From assembly GCA_030141605.1 (NCBI GenBank), contig JAQGDQ010000023.1:793328-857327 (forward strand): DNA of 64,000 bases, in the 5' to 3' direction. The translations under genes were made by a program, and so were the position numbers. Source of the DNA: Tubiluchus corallicola. Its lineage: Eukaryota > Priapulida > Priapulimorpha > Priapulimorphida > Tubiluchidae. How positions within the stretch are numbered: position 1 is the stretch's first letter; each line of letters opens with the position of its first letter. Shown piece by piece: positions 23,901 through 37,150 of this stretch. Below the pieces are notes generated by a model, which was given only the letters and a program-made list of their open reading frames with translations, was not told where the DNA came from and searched no databases.

Positions 23901-24194
23901 TAACATTAAGCGCACTTGTAAGACCTAGTTAGTATTAGAGATAGGTGACATCAGCTGCACCCATTTCTTAGAAACAGTAAACAGCGGAATGACCCCCGCT
24001 GTGCTGTTTTCCTGGAAACAGCAGTGACCAGCTGCGCCCATTTCACACTTTACAGTTATGACTGTTAAGACAAGTTCCAACTTGTCTCCATAACAGTTGA
24101 ATGTAGTATCATGTTTTGCAAACATCCTGCCACTTGTTCAGCATCTTTCACCAGCATTTGCACATGCGGATGTTTGAAAGCTAGCTAGCTGTGC

Positions 24195-24505
24195 CAAATT
24201 TACCAATCAGTATCCTTGTTACAAATACAGCTGATAGTCCCGCCTACTTTGCCAGTCAGCATTCAGCTGCATTGACCAATCAGTGTTAAACTGATCATTG
24301 ACCAGTAAGTCAGTAGAAGGCAGTTCTAAAAATAGAACTGATGCCATGAACTAAAAATAGCACGCTCAGTGGTGCATATATAAGCAGCAGCTGCAAAGAC
24401 AGTTAGGATTACAGTTTTGACTTGTACTAATATTGTGTGCTCACTCTTGCTCTTTACTCCTTAATGCTATAATTATGACCGATGTTACTGTATTACAATA
24501 AAATA
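24195..24505 (+). promoter_or_regulatory. Promoter-like block with two CCAAT boxes, TATA box and nearby AATAAA
   Basis: CCAAT words lie at about 24202 and 24275 (both as ACCAATCAGT), a TATA box CATATATAAG at 24376-24385, and AATAAA at about 24498. No coding frame follows. A TATA box with a poly(A) signal about 115 bases downstream is the layout of an LTR (U3-R-U5), so a solo LTR is as likely as a gene promoter. No LTR ends or target duplication could be fixed. Confidence 0.35.
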
Positions 24506-26067
24506 TACTATCTCACCATTTGTATTTAGATTCAATGTTTTTACATATAGACTTAACACCATTTAGAGGACAACACGTGTCGTTATTTATTTATTTTTAG
24601 CTCTTTTTTGATTATTTTTTTATTTAACGTCACATCATCTCAAAATAGCATAGTGCCCACATACATTGTTTTACATTACACATCAACTATACCCACTGTT
24701 TTACATGTGAAAAAAGACTCTAGTGTTTCTGATATTTAAATGCTGCATTCCTATGAGTATGTAAGGTTTACGAAAAAAACTATAACTGGCAGTCGCTAAT
24801 AAAGGCCTTAAGTATACAAGAAAAGAATGCAAGAACAGCAAATTAATGATGGTGGTAATAATGCTGATAAAGATGACAATTCTGATGATGCTGGCAAAAT
24901 GATGGTTTTGATGCTGATAGCACAATAATGATGACAATTGTGATGATGCACCAAGATCGATAGCCAAATCTATAAGGACTAACCCATCAGATCATTTCAA
25001 AATTAATCAACTAACGATGTAATAAACCTACAATTATAACATTTTGCAACCAAATTTGACCAAAAAGAAAGAAAAGTGAAAAAGTCATGATTGAGTCTAG
25101 ACTTGAACCAAGGACTTTTGGTTTACAAGTTCGATGCTTTGACTGCTAAACTAAATAGCCTCTTATCATCACGTAAAATCAGACTTCACTTAAACTTGCC
25201 TTGCAAAAAACACAAAAAACTAGCTCCTAGGAGCTAAGAAAAGCGACTCATATTAGTCCCTGATAAAAGTTTGGTTAAATGATAAATGATTAAACAATTA
25301 TCCAACTATCATAAAACGTTTTGGACCCTAACAAACATAAAATCACATATTAAAAAAAGTAATTTAATTTAAATACACCTACGTAACAGACACATATAAT
25401 TACAGCATCATGGACAAAATCACATTTCAAAAACTAAGTTAATTAAACATACCTACATGTCAATTCGATGCTAACAACTCAACAACTAATTCAATATATC
25501 CGAATGTTAGCAGATTACTTTTCATGATTTATATAAGCCGTTATTACTGTAGATCTCACTCATAATCCTAAAACTTGGCATGCCAATTAATGATATTAGA
25601 AAACTGGAAAATTATTGTTCCTATCAACAATTAACATCAACAATCATAAAAAATAAACTACAAATACGGATACATGCGCAATTATCACAAATGAGTTTAC
25701 AAAGCATCTTTAGCACACATTTTGACTCTCATTCATGCAATAATATTGAATGTCATACATTTCTTTCTCAAAAGATGACGGTTTCAATTGGGACTTTGAG
25801 GACAGCTATTCCAACAGGCTGGTAAGACAAAGATTTTGGCCATAAGTAATTTGACAAGTGAAGCTGTAATTTATCCATTGAGATCAAAGAGGTTTTAAGT
25901 ACAATTTGGGAAATGGGTGGCCTCTAGTATCGCCACTACTACACTTACTAATATAATAAAATTACAATTTAATTTAAACTGATGAAATACAAAAAATATA
26001 CAATATAATTTAAATCTCATTTAAGATCAACAAAATTTAATATAAACCAAAATACTTTGAAGCAACA
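24506..26067. other. Intergenic, GAT-rich patch and otherwise no feature
   Basis: A degenerate GATGATG/ATAATGATG patch covers 24840-24960. The 3' UTR of the serine dehydratase gene should end somewhere left of 26068. No other gene signal is seen. Confidence 0.4.
25089..25160 (-). tRNA. tRNA-Thr(UGU)-like pseudogene or SINE head
   Basis: The minus strand gives 72 bases in tRNA layout: a GGCTATT start, D-arm, CTTGTAA anticodon loop (anticodon TGT), and a TTGGTTCAAGT T-arm. The D-stem pairs, but the anticodon stem and acceptor stem have several mismatches. It is therefore a decayed copy or the 5' part of a tRNA-derived SINE, not a working tRNA. Confidence 0.45.
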
Positions 26068-29000
26068 TCAACAGCCTACTTGTTCAGCCCAAGATTTTAA
26101 CAGTTGTCTGTTCACACCAGCACCACCACAGACAATTAGCACTATGGGACTTGTTTTTGAAATACTGCCGAATGCTAGAAACTTTTGTACAATATCACTG
26201 TAGATGAAAGACAAAGTAGCACCACATGAGGGCTCCACTAGTATGTGATGATCATCTGTAATGAACAAGATCACCGAAATAGTACAGGCACTAATGAAAA
26301 GCTACTTACATCACAACCATAATAACATAAAAATGAGATACTACTGCACAATGTGAATCAACAACAATGTATCCACGTAAATTTTGCACGTGAGTAAAGT
26401 TAGGCAGTCATTTAATCATTATAATTAAAGACTTGCATTTAAGCTGGATAGAATCCTCAAATGAATCCTATTAAGGTTTTCTAAAAAAAGTCATTCATCA
26501 TCTTGAAATTTTTTTATACTAAAAAACATGCTGTACATTGTTAACAAACCCAATCTATAGAATCAAATCAAGTTCTCCAAACAAAAGGAGAGAGAACAAA
26601 AGCATGCATTACCTGCAAAAGATAAACATGCTGAAACAGCAGCATAATCACTAACAACTTCTGAAAGTACTGGATGTTTCTGTGACAAGTTAAATGTCTG
26701 CTTTGAAACTGCCCGAGCGCCCAGCGTTTTTGCTATGCTACATTAAATTAAAGAAAAAGACAATGATAAAGAAGAACAGGACTAATTAAATGGTAACTGC
26801 TCTAGTGTGAATACAATGGCTATTGCTATTCAAATGCTCATCAGCATAAATTTTAGAATGTGTTTCTGCCAGAGACTGAGTGAACTTGCTAATGCTTTCA
26901 TGTACATAAAATTACTGCTGCACAAGGTTACATAACTAAAGTACTTGGAAAAATCAGAGAAAATAGCAATGAAATGAATTTAAATTACATAAAATCAATG
27001 ATCAATATAAACGTTAATATACATGTCTAACTGAAAATGAAAGGTGCAGCAATAATAGCAACATTAAATCAATAATGTTGACTTCTGTTAACAGGTTAAG
27101 ATTCTCTTCTTCCAGGACGAATCCTGACATTACTCACACTGATGATGTCACTGATGATAAAGGACTGTATGATGTCCTTTAGAATTGGGCAATTTAAATA
27201 AATAACTAGTTTTGCAAACCTAGCTATATCACTGATTGTAACAATCTTTCCTGCTTGCAGTGTCAAATTGAAGCAATCTGCACCAACAGTTTCCATGGCA
27301 ACCACTGGTACATCATTCCAGCCAATATCCTGAGATTAAAGAAAATATTGTGCTTAACATGCGAAAACAACTATATACCACTTGTGTTCAAAACAATTCA
27401 ACTAATAATAGCTGCACTTAGTTTAACACTGGATCAAAAAAGAATATTAAGTTTCAATATTTAATCACTACTCTGCAATTTATCTTTGTTCTATTTCTCA
27501 TAGCTGCCTGCTTGCAGGGACCACGCATGTTCATAGTTACATAAAAATGTAACATATGAACACATTAGCCCAAGAAATTTAAATCAAGAGAATCAATCAC
27601 TGACGGAAGAAATAATTAAGTATTATAGACTTCCGGTAATTTTAAAATTTGTAGTAGTTATGCAAAAGGTGATTCTCATGTACTTAAGAAAAACTAGACT
27701 TAATACGTTTTTGTATTCTAAATAAAACAGTGACCAGGAAGGTTCTGTATTTGATACATACTACAAAAGACACTTAAAGACAATTAGTTCCCACATACCT
27801 GAAGACCATGTACAATGCCATTAAACAGACCACCTCCTCCGACAGAAACGACAATGGCGCCAGGTTTCTGAGGAATTTCGGCAGCTATTTCCTTAACTAT
27901 GCTAGCATGGCCTTCCCTGAAGCAGGCAAACTATAAAATAGAAGTTATAACAAAATATCCACAGTGTTTACAGAATGCTGTTACAAGCAAAACTAAACAA
28001 CACAATAAACATCATGTACAAGATATTTACATACTATGGATGCAAAGGCTGTATTGCTTTCGCCCAACATTGTCATTTTTTGTGTATTTATCACGTCTCA
28101 TTTCAACTTCAGGAAAAAGCACACAAACATCATTCAACGATTATAAAACATCATTCACTTAAAGTTGCCTGAAAATATACCTGTTTTTTTTTAAACTTTT
28201 ATGGCTAACAAGATGCATTTAAAAAGACAATTAATGTAACTAATCACCCAGTTTAAAAAGAAAATATTCAAATGACTATCATTAGGTTGCCAAATACTGA
28301 GTTGTGTTTCTCCAGTAAATCACCTTTCAAACCCATCTTATACATGTTATGCAAAATATTAAATCTTACCAGATATCTGGATGATCAAATGGATGAACAA
28401 ATGTCACACCTAGGAGAAATTGTAAAGATATTAAATATTATTATTAGTTGTACAAAAATATTCATGAACTCATTTTATAAATCTGATTTTACGTTATTAT
28501 ATCATCATTTTAAAGTTTCGACATATCGTAAATTAAAAGAAAATGTGGATTTAATTTACAAGGATAAGAAATGCTTAAATACATTACACAAACTGTTTTG
28601 TTGTAACTACTGTAATCAAAATACCTTCTTCTTTGCTCATCTCTAAAGCTTTTTTATTTGCTGCATCCCAGTTAATACCAAGCACATGTACAGTGGCTCC
28701 CTCATTACGCAGAATGTCAATCATCATCTGAGGTGTAGTTTCAGGCACACAGATGGTAGCTGCCACACTGAGCTTTCTAGCTGCATTAATAAAATAGCTT
28801 ATTTATTTAAGATTAGAGTATGCAGACTATGACATAACCAAGCAAAATGCTATACACTATGACAACGAAAGTACTAAAACCTTTAACAAGCTAACTAAGT
28901 CAAAGTCCAATGTAGTAACTGAACAAAAAATGAACCAAGCCAAGAGTACATTAAAACTATAGTTCTCAGACTACTACAAAAAGTTTAAATATTAGAGTTT

Positions 29001-32000
29001 ACAGTTCGTATTCAGTTAATAGAAACTTTATACATATTTTGGATTGCTGTACAAAATAGTCATTTTTTGTGTGCAGTTGAATGAGTAACGTAAATAATTA
29101 GGGCAGGCCTATTTGGCTATTTGACTCTATTGCAGTTACTTTGTTTTTATCGTATTACAATCAAATCTCTTCACGCTGCCTACTTTGGGACTGCAAAAAA
29201 TTGGCATTTTAGTGCTTTAGCATTGTAATGAGGTGCATTAATACACACACGTCTATGCAAATATAGAATTCTGATTTGCTAAAAACTGGGTATTAAGAGA
29301 GGTTGTCATTATAAAGGGGGATATTACAATGAGATTCAATTGTATTTTACTACTCAATAAATACAATAATATTAAATAATTACATCAGAGTTGCAAGTTT
29401 GAGACGTGTTATTAGCTAAATTATTGTTGTTGTTGTTGTTGGCATCCTTCTGTCTCGAAAGACAATGGATTGTGCGCCAAGAGAGTCAGTTATTAATAAA
29501 ATTGATGGAGCTGCAGCGTCGACTGTGACTGAGCAGTCCGATCCTTGAGCGGCAGTTCCGGCTGCAGGTTACACATTGGAAGGCTGTTTCATCCGGGTGA
29601 GGTAGGGCATCTTTCTGGTGCCTGCGAGTCCTTTTATCCTCTTGTTTTTCCTCCCTCGTTTTCTCCGCTCTGTTAATGGCTGTCCTAACAGCAGATTTCC
29701 AGTTGCTTCGATCTGCCGCAAGCGCCTCGTAATTTGCTGGTGTCATGCCGCCTGCCTTGAGGTCCCGTTTACATACATCTTTGTAGCGGAGCAGTGGCCT
29801 CCCGGTGGGTCGGGAGCCAGTAGCAAGCTCACCGTACAGAATGTCCTTGGGCAATCTGCCGTCCTGCATGCGGGAAACATGGCCTAGCCAGCGCAAACGT
29901 CTGTTGGTGAGTATGGCATACATGCTAGGGATTCCAGCTTTTGCTAGCACATCCTTGTTGGTTATGTGCTCCTGCCATGAGATGCCCAGGATTCTTCTGA
30001 GGCAGCGTTGGTGGAAAGCATTGAGCCTGCGTTCTTGATGGCTATACAGAGTCCAACTCTCGCTCCCGTACAACAGTGTGCTCAGTACACAGGCTTGGTA
30101 CACCTGGGACTTTGTCCTGATAGTCAGCATGTTGTTTTCCCACACCCTCTTTGTTAAGCGAGCCATCGTTGATGAGGCCTTGCCGATTCTGGAGTTCAGT
30201 TCTGTGGCCAAGCTAAGATTGCTGGAAATAACAGAACCAAGATAGGTGAAATCTTCCACCACGTCAAGGCAGCAGTCATCGATGGAGATGTGAAGGGCTG
30301 GGGAAACATTTTGGCCTAAAACCTTGGTCTTTTGGATGCTGATTGTGAGGCCAAACTCACTGCAGGCATGGGCAAAGTTGTCAATGAGGCCTTGGAGGCC
30401 GGCTTCAGTGTGAGCTGTCAGTGCGGCATCATCTGCAAACAGCATTTCACGAATGAGAACTTTGCGAACCCGTGACTTTGCTCGGAGACGAGAGAGGTTG
30501 AACAGGCTGCCGTCGCTAAATTATAACAAAGTGATAAGTTAATGTTCTGCAATTAACTGAGAAAAAAGGTGTTTTTTGATAGATGGTTTCTCAGAAGAAA
30601 AGTTTGTGACAATCACGACATTACATGTATTTTACCTGAAAAAGCAGCAGCAAGTCCAGCATTACCACCCGATGAGCACACAAACTGTTTACACCCCTTG
30701 GAAACTGCCTGTAATAAACCAGCAATTCATCCATGAAGTAAAGCAATCCATTGTATTAATGTGCAATCAACTGAAGTTGAGGTCACAAGAGTACTGAATG
30801 AAGTGTACATACACAACTTTTTGGTAAATATACAGTATAAGTTTGAACAATTTTCTTAGAAGTCAGTACACTGATAAATGAATTTGACTGCTGGCGGCCA
30901 GCTTGAAGAGGCACCCCATTCACTCTACTTACGGGTTTATGTACCCTTTGGTTTGGACTTCAGCATTAACAATTTTAAATGTTTCTGGAAAACTGAAATG
31001 TGATGAATATTGTTTTTACTCATAAATTTACTGGCATTGAATTTTTCGCCAAAAAGCACTAAATTGGAATTTTGAATACAAGATTTCATTTGAGCCATAA
31101 CTGACATGGGTTGATTAAATTTATAGAATTTTGCCATTCTGCTGAAAGGACTACATGACGCTTTCATACTGACTGAACAAAAATAGTAGAAATACTAAGA
31201 ACAGTAAATTGACTTTCAGAAATATTTTTTCAGGAAGCAAAATGGAATTTAAAGGAGAATACAATGCACTGTAATATTACATGTGACGCTCACTAGTGAT
31301 GGGAAATTGTTTTTTTTTCTAAAAATTGATTAATCGGATTGCTTACTGGTCTGAGTGTCAGTTTGAAATTGATTTTTCAACAGACTTGCAAATCTAGTTA
31401 AACGAACATATTTCTTCGTATTATATGCTTTAAAGTCAAGTACACATTAATGCAACACTGATTTTGATTTTTGCCTAAAACTGCTTTATTCGCAGGCACT
31501 CTTAGGCAAAAATCAGAATATTCAGCATGTAACTCACATCTTAATTGTGTCACTACAACACGCTTAGATTACCAATTAGAACAACATAATCTATTTCTAC
31601 CACAGATTCTTCTTCCACAAATGCCATGTTGTCACAGCCTGTATGTCTACTCCGCACTTAAAAATTTGACAAAGCATATTCTGTTTAGACTGTGGAACTC
31701 CTTTCAAAGACTGCATGTTTCAGTTCGGTTTGTCAAACATGCAAATTATTGTAAATGTTCTTTAAATAAGTTTTTTTTTAGAAATTTTCTGTGCAACATT
31801 TAATCGACTTCATTATTTTACAGTCAATTCTCAAAATCTGCCTATTAACACTATTAACTACATTTTACTTTGTGCTAACCAAAACTCTGAATGCGTCTTC
31901 ATTACCTTTTGGCATAAGTTAGATATGCCTCTAAGTTTAAAGGAATGAACTGGCTGCACACATTCTAGCTTGAGGTACACTGGAATACCAGCTCTTTGAG

Positions 32001-32079
32001 AAAGTGCTGTACTTTCAACAAGAGGTGTCTTTATGTAAAGTGGCACCTTCTTGGTGCGACACAAATCTTTGTCTTCCAT
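26068..32079 (-). CDS. SDS: L-serine dehydratase / L-threonine deaminase (PLP enzyme)
   Basis: Eight coding exons give 327 residues: 32079-31906, 30708-30636, 28780-28625, 28409-28370, 27916-27799, 27329-27220, 26737-26613 and 26255-26068. All phases agree. The enzyme deaminates L-serine to pyruvate and L-threonine to 2-oxobutyrate in the cytosol. Visible marks are the Schiff-base lysine K48 in HSFKLRG, the substrate loop SSGGNAG (70-76), the phosphate-binding Gly loop SVGGGGL (172-178), AMETVGA, EPSCGA (273-278) and VCGG with Cys308. The length equals that of animal SDS/SDSL. The 40-bp exon 4 (G-V-T-F-V-H-P-F-D-H-P-D-I-W) is too short to show as an open frame. An acceptor at 32097 before the ATG suggests a non-coding first exon further right. 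Intron 2 carries a young LINE in the same orientation. SDS versus SDSL cannot be decided here. Confidence 0.93.
29425..30514 (-). mobile_element. 5'-truncated LINE, young, with 10-bp target-site duplication
   Basis: The minus strand is open for 319+ codons, starting inside the RT domain just before MLFADDAAL (intact catalytic FADD motif). Blocks are DFTYLGSVIS, LLYGSESWTL, RRILGISWQEH and RRLRWLGHVSRMQDGRLP, and then a C-terminal zinc finger C-x2-C-x3-C-x5-GLLSH-x4-C. The 3' UTR ends in an (AAC)n tail (plus strand TTG units at 29424-29440). GCTAAATTAT occurs exactly on both sides, at 29415-29424 and 30515-30524. The copy has no endonuclease or N-terminal RT, so it cannot move itself. The unbroken frame and exact target duplication indicate recent insertion. 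It lies in intron 2 of the serine dehydratase gene. Confidence 0.92.
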
Positions 32080-32096
32080 TTTAACACTTTGGCTAC

Positions 32097-34958
32097 CTGA
32101 AAAAATTCACATCACCTGCATTAATAACAAAATCTTCAATTAACTTCACTAAAAATCTTGAAAAAATATCATAAACTACAATGGAGTCTAAAGGATAATG
32201 ATAGACAATACAATGCTATTTTAAAATTAAGGACACAGTATCTACAGATAATATAAAGCTCCATATATCATAAATTATGTCAATGTTCGCTCTTAATAAT
32301 TTGTTAGAAATTTCGGATACACTAGCAAATCTTAAACAATTAATTTCAGACATCATCTTGGATAACACTGCACTTATCTCTATGTTACAAAAAAAATTAT
32401 ATGCAAGAGTACAATTAATTAGTAATATTTCAGGTGCAAGCATCTCTTTAAGAAAGAATGACAGGATGATAACATAAGCATCACAAAAAGTGCAGATTGC
32501 CAAGGGATGTCACACAGAATGTTAATTGCACAGTTTACAATGTTGCCAATTCTAGTGTAGTATCCATTTTGCAGAAATAAGTCATGAAAAGTAAACACAG
32601 GTAACTGCTTAATTATTCATGGATAAAAATAGTAAAATCATGTTTAGTTGCACATTTTTGATTTTCTCAATGCAAATTGTACAGTTAGTTAAAAGGAAAG
32701 GCTGTCTTTCGGGAAGTTAAGATTAATTTAAGACTTGAGAAAAATTGTGAAAAGCAACTCACGAGTGTAATTAGTAAAATCAAGTTTAAAGTTGTGATCA
32801 CTTCAAACATGGGCATGCTCATTTTGAACAAAAAATATATATGAACACTTATGCCAGGTGCTTGAGCAAACAATATACACATGTACAAATTATGTACACA
32901 TTACAGTACTTACACATTTTAAGGTATAATCCTGTGTATTAAAACTATGTATGCACTTTAAAGTTGTCAATAATTGATTCAATGACTAATTTTTGCATAA
33001 ACACAGTAAAACACAATGCTAGAATAGCGAAATTTCTGAGTGAACTGCAGAAGTTTTGCTACACGTACCTTCACAACGTTCAAGTAGTCCACCAGCTTAT
33101 GTTCTTTTTTCACAGCAAGATTCATTTGGCGGAAAATAAGAAAAAAATAAATTTCTTTTACATTTTTAAGCAATGCATTTTCAGCACATATATTTTGTGG
33201 TAATATCAATATTTTTTGTTATTGTATACATATTAAAATACAGTAAATGCTGTTGAGAGTAGGTTTAATAGTTTTTTTTAAGATTTACTGATAATAACCT
33301 TCAGTAAACTAACACTTAACAACTTTTACTTTTATTTGCTTATTAACTTAATCAACCACTTCCCCATCTTCCACTTAAATTACAACAGACTGAAACAATG
33401 CAATAATTTTTCTTTTTCAAATGCTGCCCATTTGTATTCTGCCAACATATTATATGCCTAACCAAAAATAAATTATGAATTATAATTAACGTATATATAA
33501 CAAGAAATGGAGATTAATAATTTTTCGCACTTTCAGACATTACACATGCTCGAGGTGAAACGACCTAATACATCTTGAAGTTACTCCAGTCTGCTCCAAG
33601 ACTACGTTAAGGTCTTCGACTAAAACTAACTGCTGCAAAATGTCACACGCGCCTGAACAACAACCCATACTGCAACTGTTTAGGTGCTTAGACTGCTTGG
33701 TAGGTCGGTTTTCGCAACGGCGCATATGTAAAAAACCCTATCCTAAAAATAATGGAAATCTGACAATGCATTACGTTATTAATCCAAGGCAAGAACGATA
33801 AGCTGTAAACTACCCATACTGACTTCTGTAAAAGTTGTACGTGTTTTTCAACGTGATTAGGAAAGCGATTGTCCTATTAAACTAAGCACGAGATACTCAG
33901 AATAACATCAAAGTAACTGTCTCTACGATTAATACGTGTGTTTTACGTCAATTCCAAACACCAAAACTAGCGCTATGAACAAGCACGCTACCATGAGGCA
34001 CGTGAATGTGGTGCTGCCATCTGCAATTAGAATTACAAAAATTTCGTTTATTTTCCCCTGTTTGTAAAGGAACGATGATTTATAAATATATAACTCCTAT
34101 AATTAGACACAATGAATTAAAATAAAATGTAAATATATCATTAAAATTACCTTTTTAGTTACTATGTGTAGGTGAATGTTTGAAGCAAAGGAGTCAGGCA
34201 ATACAGAGCTTTAATCGTGTCTACTACAGAGATTAAAATCGTGTCTACTACAGAGTTAGCTATTATGTATCACACAGATGAAAAAACGTGATTAAAAAGT
34301 GGTATAAAGTGATTACTATTTACACACAAGATAAAGGGGATAAAGAAAGGGGATAAAAAAAGTGATAAAAAAGTTACTTCAGAGTTGAGATAGACCCAAA
34401 TTCTTGTCCTCTACCACACGATTGTGTTCTCCCAGTCTAATGCGGGTGTACCAAATTAAAAATAGGCCTATACCTATTTACAGTGTATACTGTGAAATCA
34501 GTTTAAGATAATTACGAAATATTGTAATAAACGGCATTTTGAGTCTTCTCGCTAATTCATGACAGTCCCTGCCTGAGATTAAGAAGGCAGGATTAAAAAA
34601 CTATGTGGAATAACAGTTTTCTGACATACATCTTTTTCTATGTGCTCCATGCAAGGAAACAGGTTGCTGACCCAAAGATATTTATTGGCTAGTGAAAACT
34701 GCACTCGTCAGAACTTGGCTATAATTTTTTCATAATGCCTGATATGCATTAACAGATTAGAAGCCTGTATAATTTCTAGTACGTTTCGGTCCTTACTAAT
34801 TTAATACGTTTTCGCTTTACTTATGTATAGTTAATTTGATTATATACACTGTGCTAACACAAATGTTAGAAAAATTATAAACGCTAGAAAGGTTAATATA
34901 AATATAAAATATAATATAAAATATTCGAAAGAATAAAATCAAAATCAAACTTTAATAG
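32097..34958. other. Upstream of serine dehydratase, no gene recognised
   Basis: AT-rich. The open frame at 33540-33725 (minus) has several cysteines but no known motif; it could include the non-coding first exon of the dehydratase gene. A 19-base word AATCGTGTCTACTACAGAG occurs twice at about 34212 and 34238. Confidence 0.35.
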
Positions 34959-35135
34959 TGTTACTGGGGCGAAATGCCATTTATTTTCAACCCTCCCTCA
35001 ACATTCTGGTGGTCTCGTCATTACGAAGCCATTACATAGTAGCGCATATAAATGCCACATATAAAACTATTGCCATGGAATGGTGCCGTCGGTTCAGTAG
35101 GCTGACGGTGCATATTCCATTTAGCACCTGTTCCG
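34959..35135. repeat. Unclassified repeat, copy 1 of a direct pair
   Basis: GTGTTAC..GGCGAAA..CCATTTATTTTC and following bases through ACGAAGCC recur at 36069-36140. Both copies later share TAGCACCTGTT. About 50 bases are present only here. The 122-codon frame at 34958-35326 covers this repeat and has no known motif. Confidence 0.55.
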
Positions 35136-36068
35136 CAATGACAGCCAGCATGGAGTGTAATGAATTAGGTACCTGGCGAGTTTTTAAATCGACAACTTCA
35201 CCTTGTTTACTCACCAGGTATAGAGACGTGAAGTACCTCAGCACAGTGAAGTACGTCACCAACAACGTCGCCAATTACTGCGAGATTTGTACAACACGTT
35301 CAGTCATGCTTCCAAGTTCTCGATAACTTTTACGGCACGAGTTATCTATACCTGCTTCACGGTGGCTCTCAGTATCAAGAGCGAGGATAGTCTCTTCATT
35401 TTCTTCTTGTAAAGAATCGGTTTTTGAATACGACGGAGTATTTCTACAGATGGCGCAGTTTGCAATGGCAATAGCAGCAATGGATTGCTATTTTAACTTG
35501 TGCCACAATTGCTGGTGTTAATTTGTTATCGGGGTAGCTATATGTACGAAAACGAGTTTCGTAGACCCATGTGCCTCATCGTGTCTGCATTTTCCGGGGA
35601 TGACGATGAGTCGGCAGCAGGGACGACTGTGCTTACCTAAGTGAACTGCTCTAGTACTATCCTCCGGTGAGACCGGTCAAGTAGTGGAACGCACAGAACT
35701 TTCCAAACCTGCGAGTATCCGAGACGAATATGAAACGTCAGCGAATATTTGTGAGTTAGTCAAGTCCTTGCGAATGAGCTAAACCACCCGTGTAGTAGAG
35801 CGGGAAACATTCATCATAACCATTTCATTCTGGACACCTTTATGCAGTTTACCAGGAACCAACCTACCTACTGAATTTGGCGTGGACGCAACCAGATCTT
35901 CGGGCCTGAAACCATATCTAATTTCTTTATTTATACTGCAAAATAGATTAAACTGCTCAAAACTTTGTATTTAGTAGATGCACTTTAAGCGTTATGCAGC
36001 TCAGATTTTCTTCCTTGTCTGCTCCATTTTTGTTCGAGGACATAGTATTTTCTATGGGGGGAGGACAG

Positions 36069-36215
36069 TGTTACAACGGCGAAACACCATTTATTTTCAT
36101 TCTACCCCTACATTGTAATGGTACGATTCACTGCGAAGCCGGCTTCGTGGGTTTCAGTGGGTAGGGGAAGGAGTGTTTTTAATATCATAGCACCTGTTTC
36201 TACAACATACACATT
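36069..36215. repeat. Unclassified repeat, copy 2 of a direct pair
   Basis: Same orientation as copy 1, starting 1,110 bases further on. The pair could be the decayed terminal repeats of one 1.1-1.2 kb element, or two insertions. Confidence 0.5.
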
Positions 36216-36699
36216 AACAAGCAAATTTTTATTCCTCACTTATTCCGAACACAAAATTAGGCCGTACTTATGACCCACTGTGCTCACAACTGCTCATGCT
36301 TTATGGAAACTTGTAAGGCCAACATTAGTGATATTAATACTGAACTAGCAAAGGCCCCGCAAAACATTTTGCGTAAAAAACCACGTATAAGCAATAACAC
36401 GCGAACATCCTACACAGTCCTCATTTATAACACAAAGCCCGTAAAGTCCGTAACATCCTGCCTACTTACCTAACGCAAAGCCAGCAGCGTTTACTCCTGC
36501 CTACTGTATGTTGCAAAGCAGCTTTTTGCTGAATTAAAGTTATAGACACAATGGATGACGTCAGCACAATGGAATGCGTCTGCCTTTGCGTCAGCAATTT
36601 TCTAAGGCGAAAATTGTCGATAATAGAACATCTTATTAACTCGTTGATACCCCTCTCGGTGGACCTGCACTAAAGTATAACCTACATCATCGTGTAGCC

Positions 36700-37150
36700 C
36701 TGTCCTTCCTCTTTGTAAAGAGCCGTATATCTCCTTCCGAGAGTCCCACCGGGCGACGCTAGAACGTTTTTTCTGCAGGCTGTTTGGTCAAAATTTCGAA
36801 AAAATCGCGAGTTGGGTCCGGGAAAACGCCCGTTGCGGGGCGCCCTGGCCCTCTCGCGAATTCTAAATATGCCTACTACACCCACCGCTGAACCGGCTAT
36901 CTATCCATACCCAGGACCACCCTCGGCCCGTTCCCGTTCTCTACATCTCAGCCGTATAACTTTTGCAATTTTTTGCAAAAAACGGTCGAAAAAGGGGCAT
37001 TTTTGGAGGTTTTTCGCCTCCCCCTCCTCCCGGTGGGCCCGATTCGAAAAATAAACCATCAATGGCACGACACTAGATCGAGACCTTTCGTTTGATATAT
37101 AGATCGCCGCAAATGGTGCTCTCGTCGAAGCTGTAGCCTCGAATCTTATA
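36700..37150. repeat. GC-rich dispersed element, copy 1
   Basis: An island of high GC in AT-rich DNA. The core 36807-36970 (AGTTGGGTCCGGGAAAACGC onwards) recurs at 45673-45826. It ends near a (TA)n tract at 37145-37160. Open frames on both strands here are due to the GC content; no protein motif is seen. Confidence 0.7.

Noticed and set aside
29618-30038. Plus-strand frames of 77-89 codons
   Set aside because: Antisense shadows of the open LINE on the minus strand.
33540-33725. Cys-containing minus frame upstream of the serine dehydratase
   Set aside because: It does not extend the enzyme's N-terminus, which is already complete; at most it overlaps a 5' UTR exon.
34958-35326. 122-codon plus-strand frame
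   Set aside because: It overlaps the unclassified direct repeat and shows no motif or splice logic.
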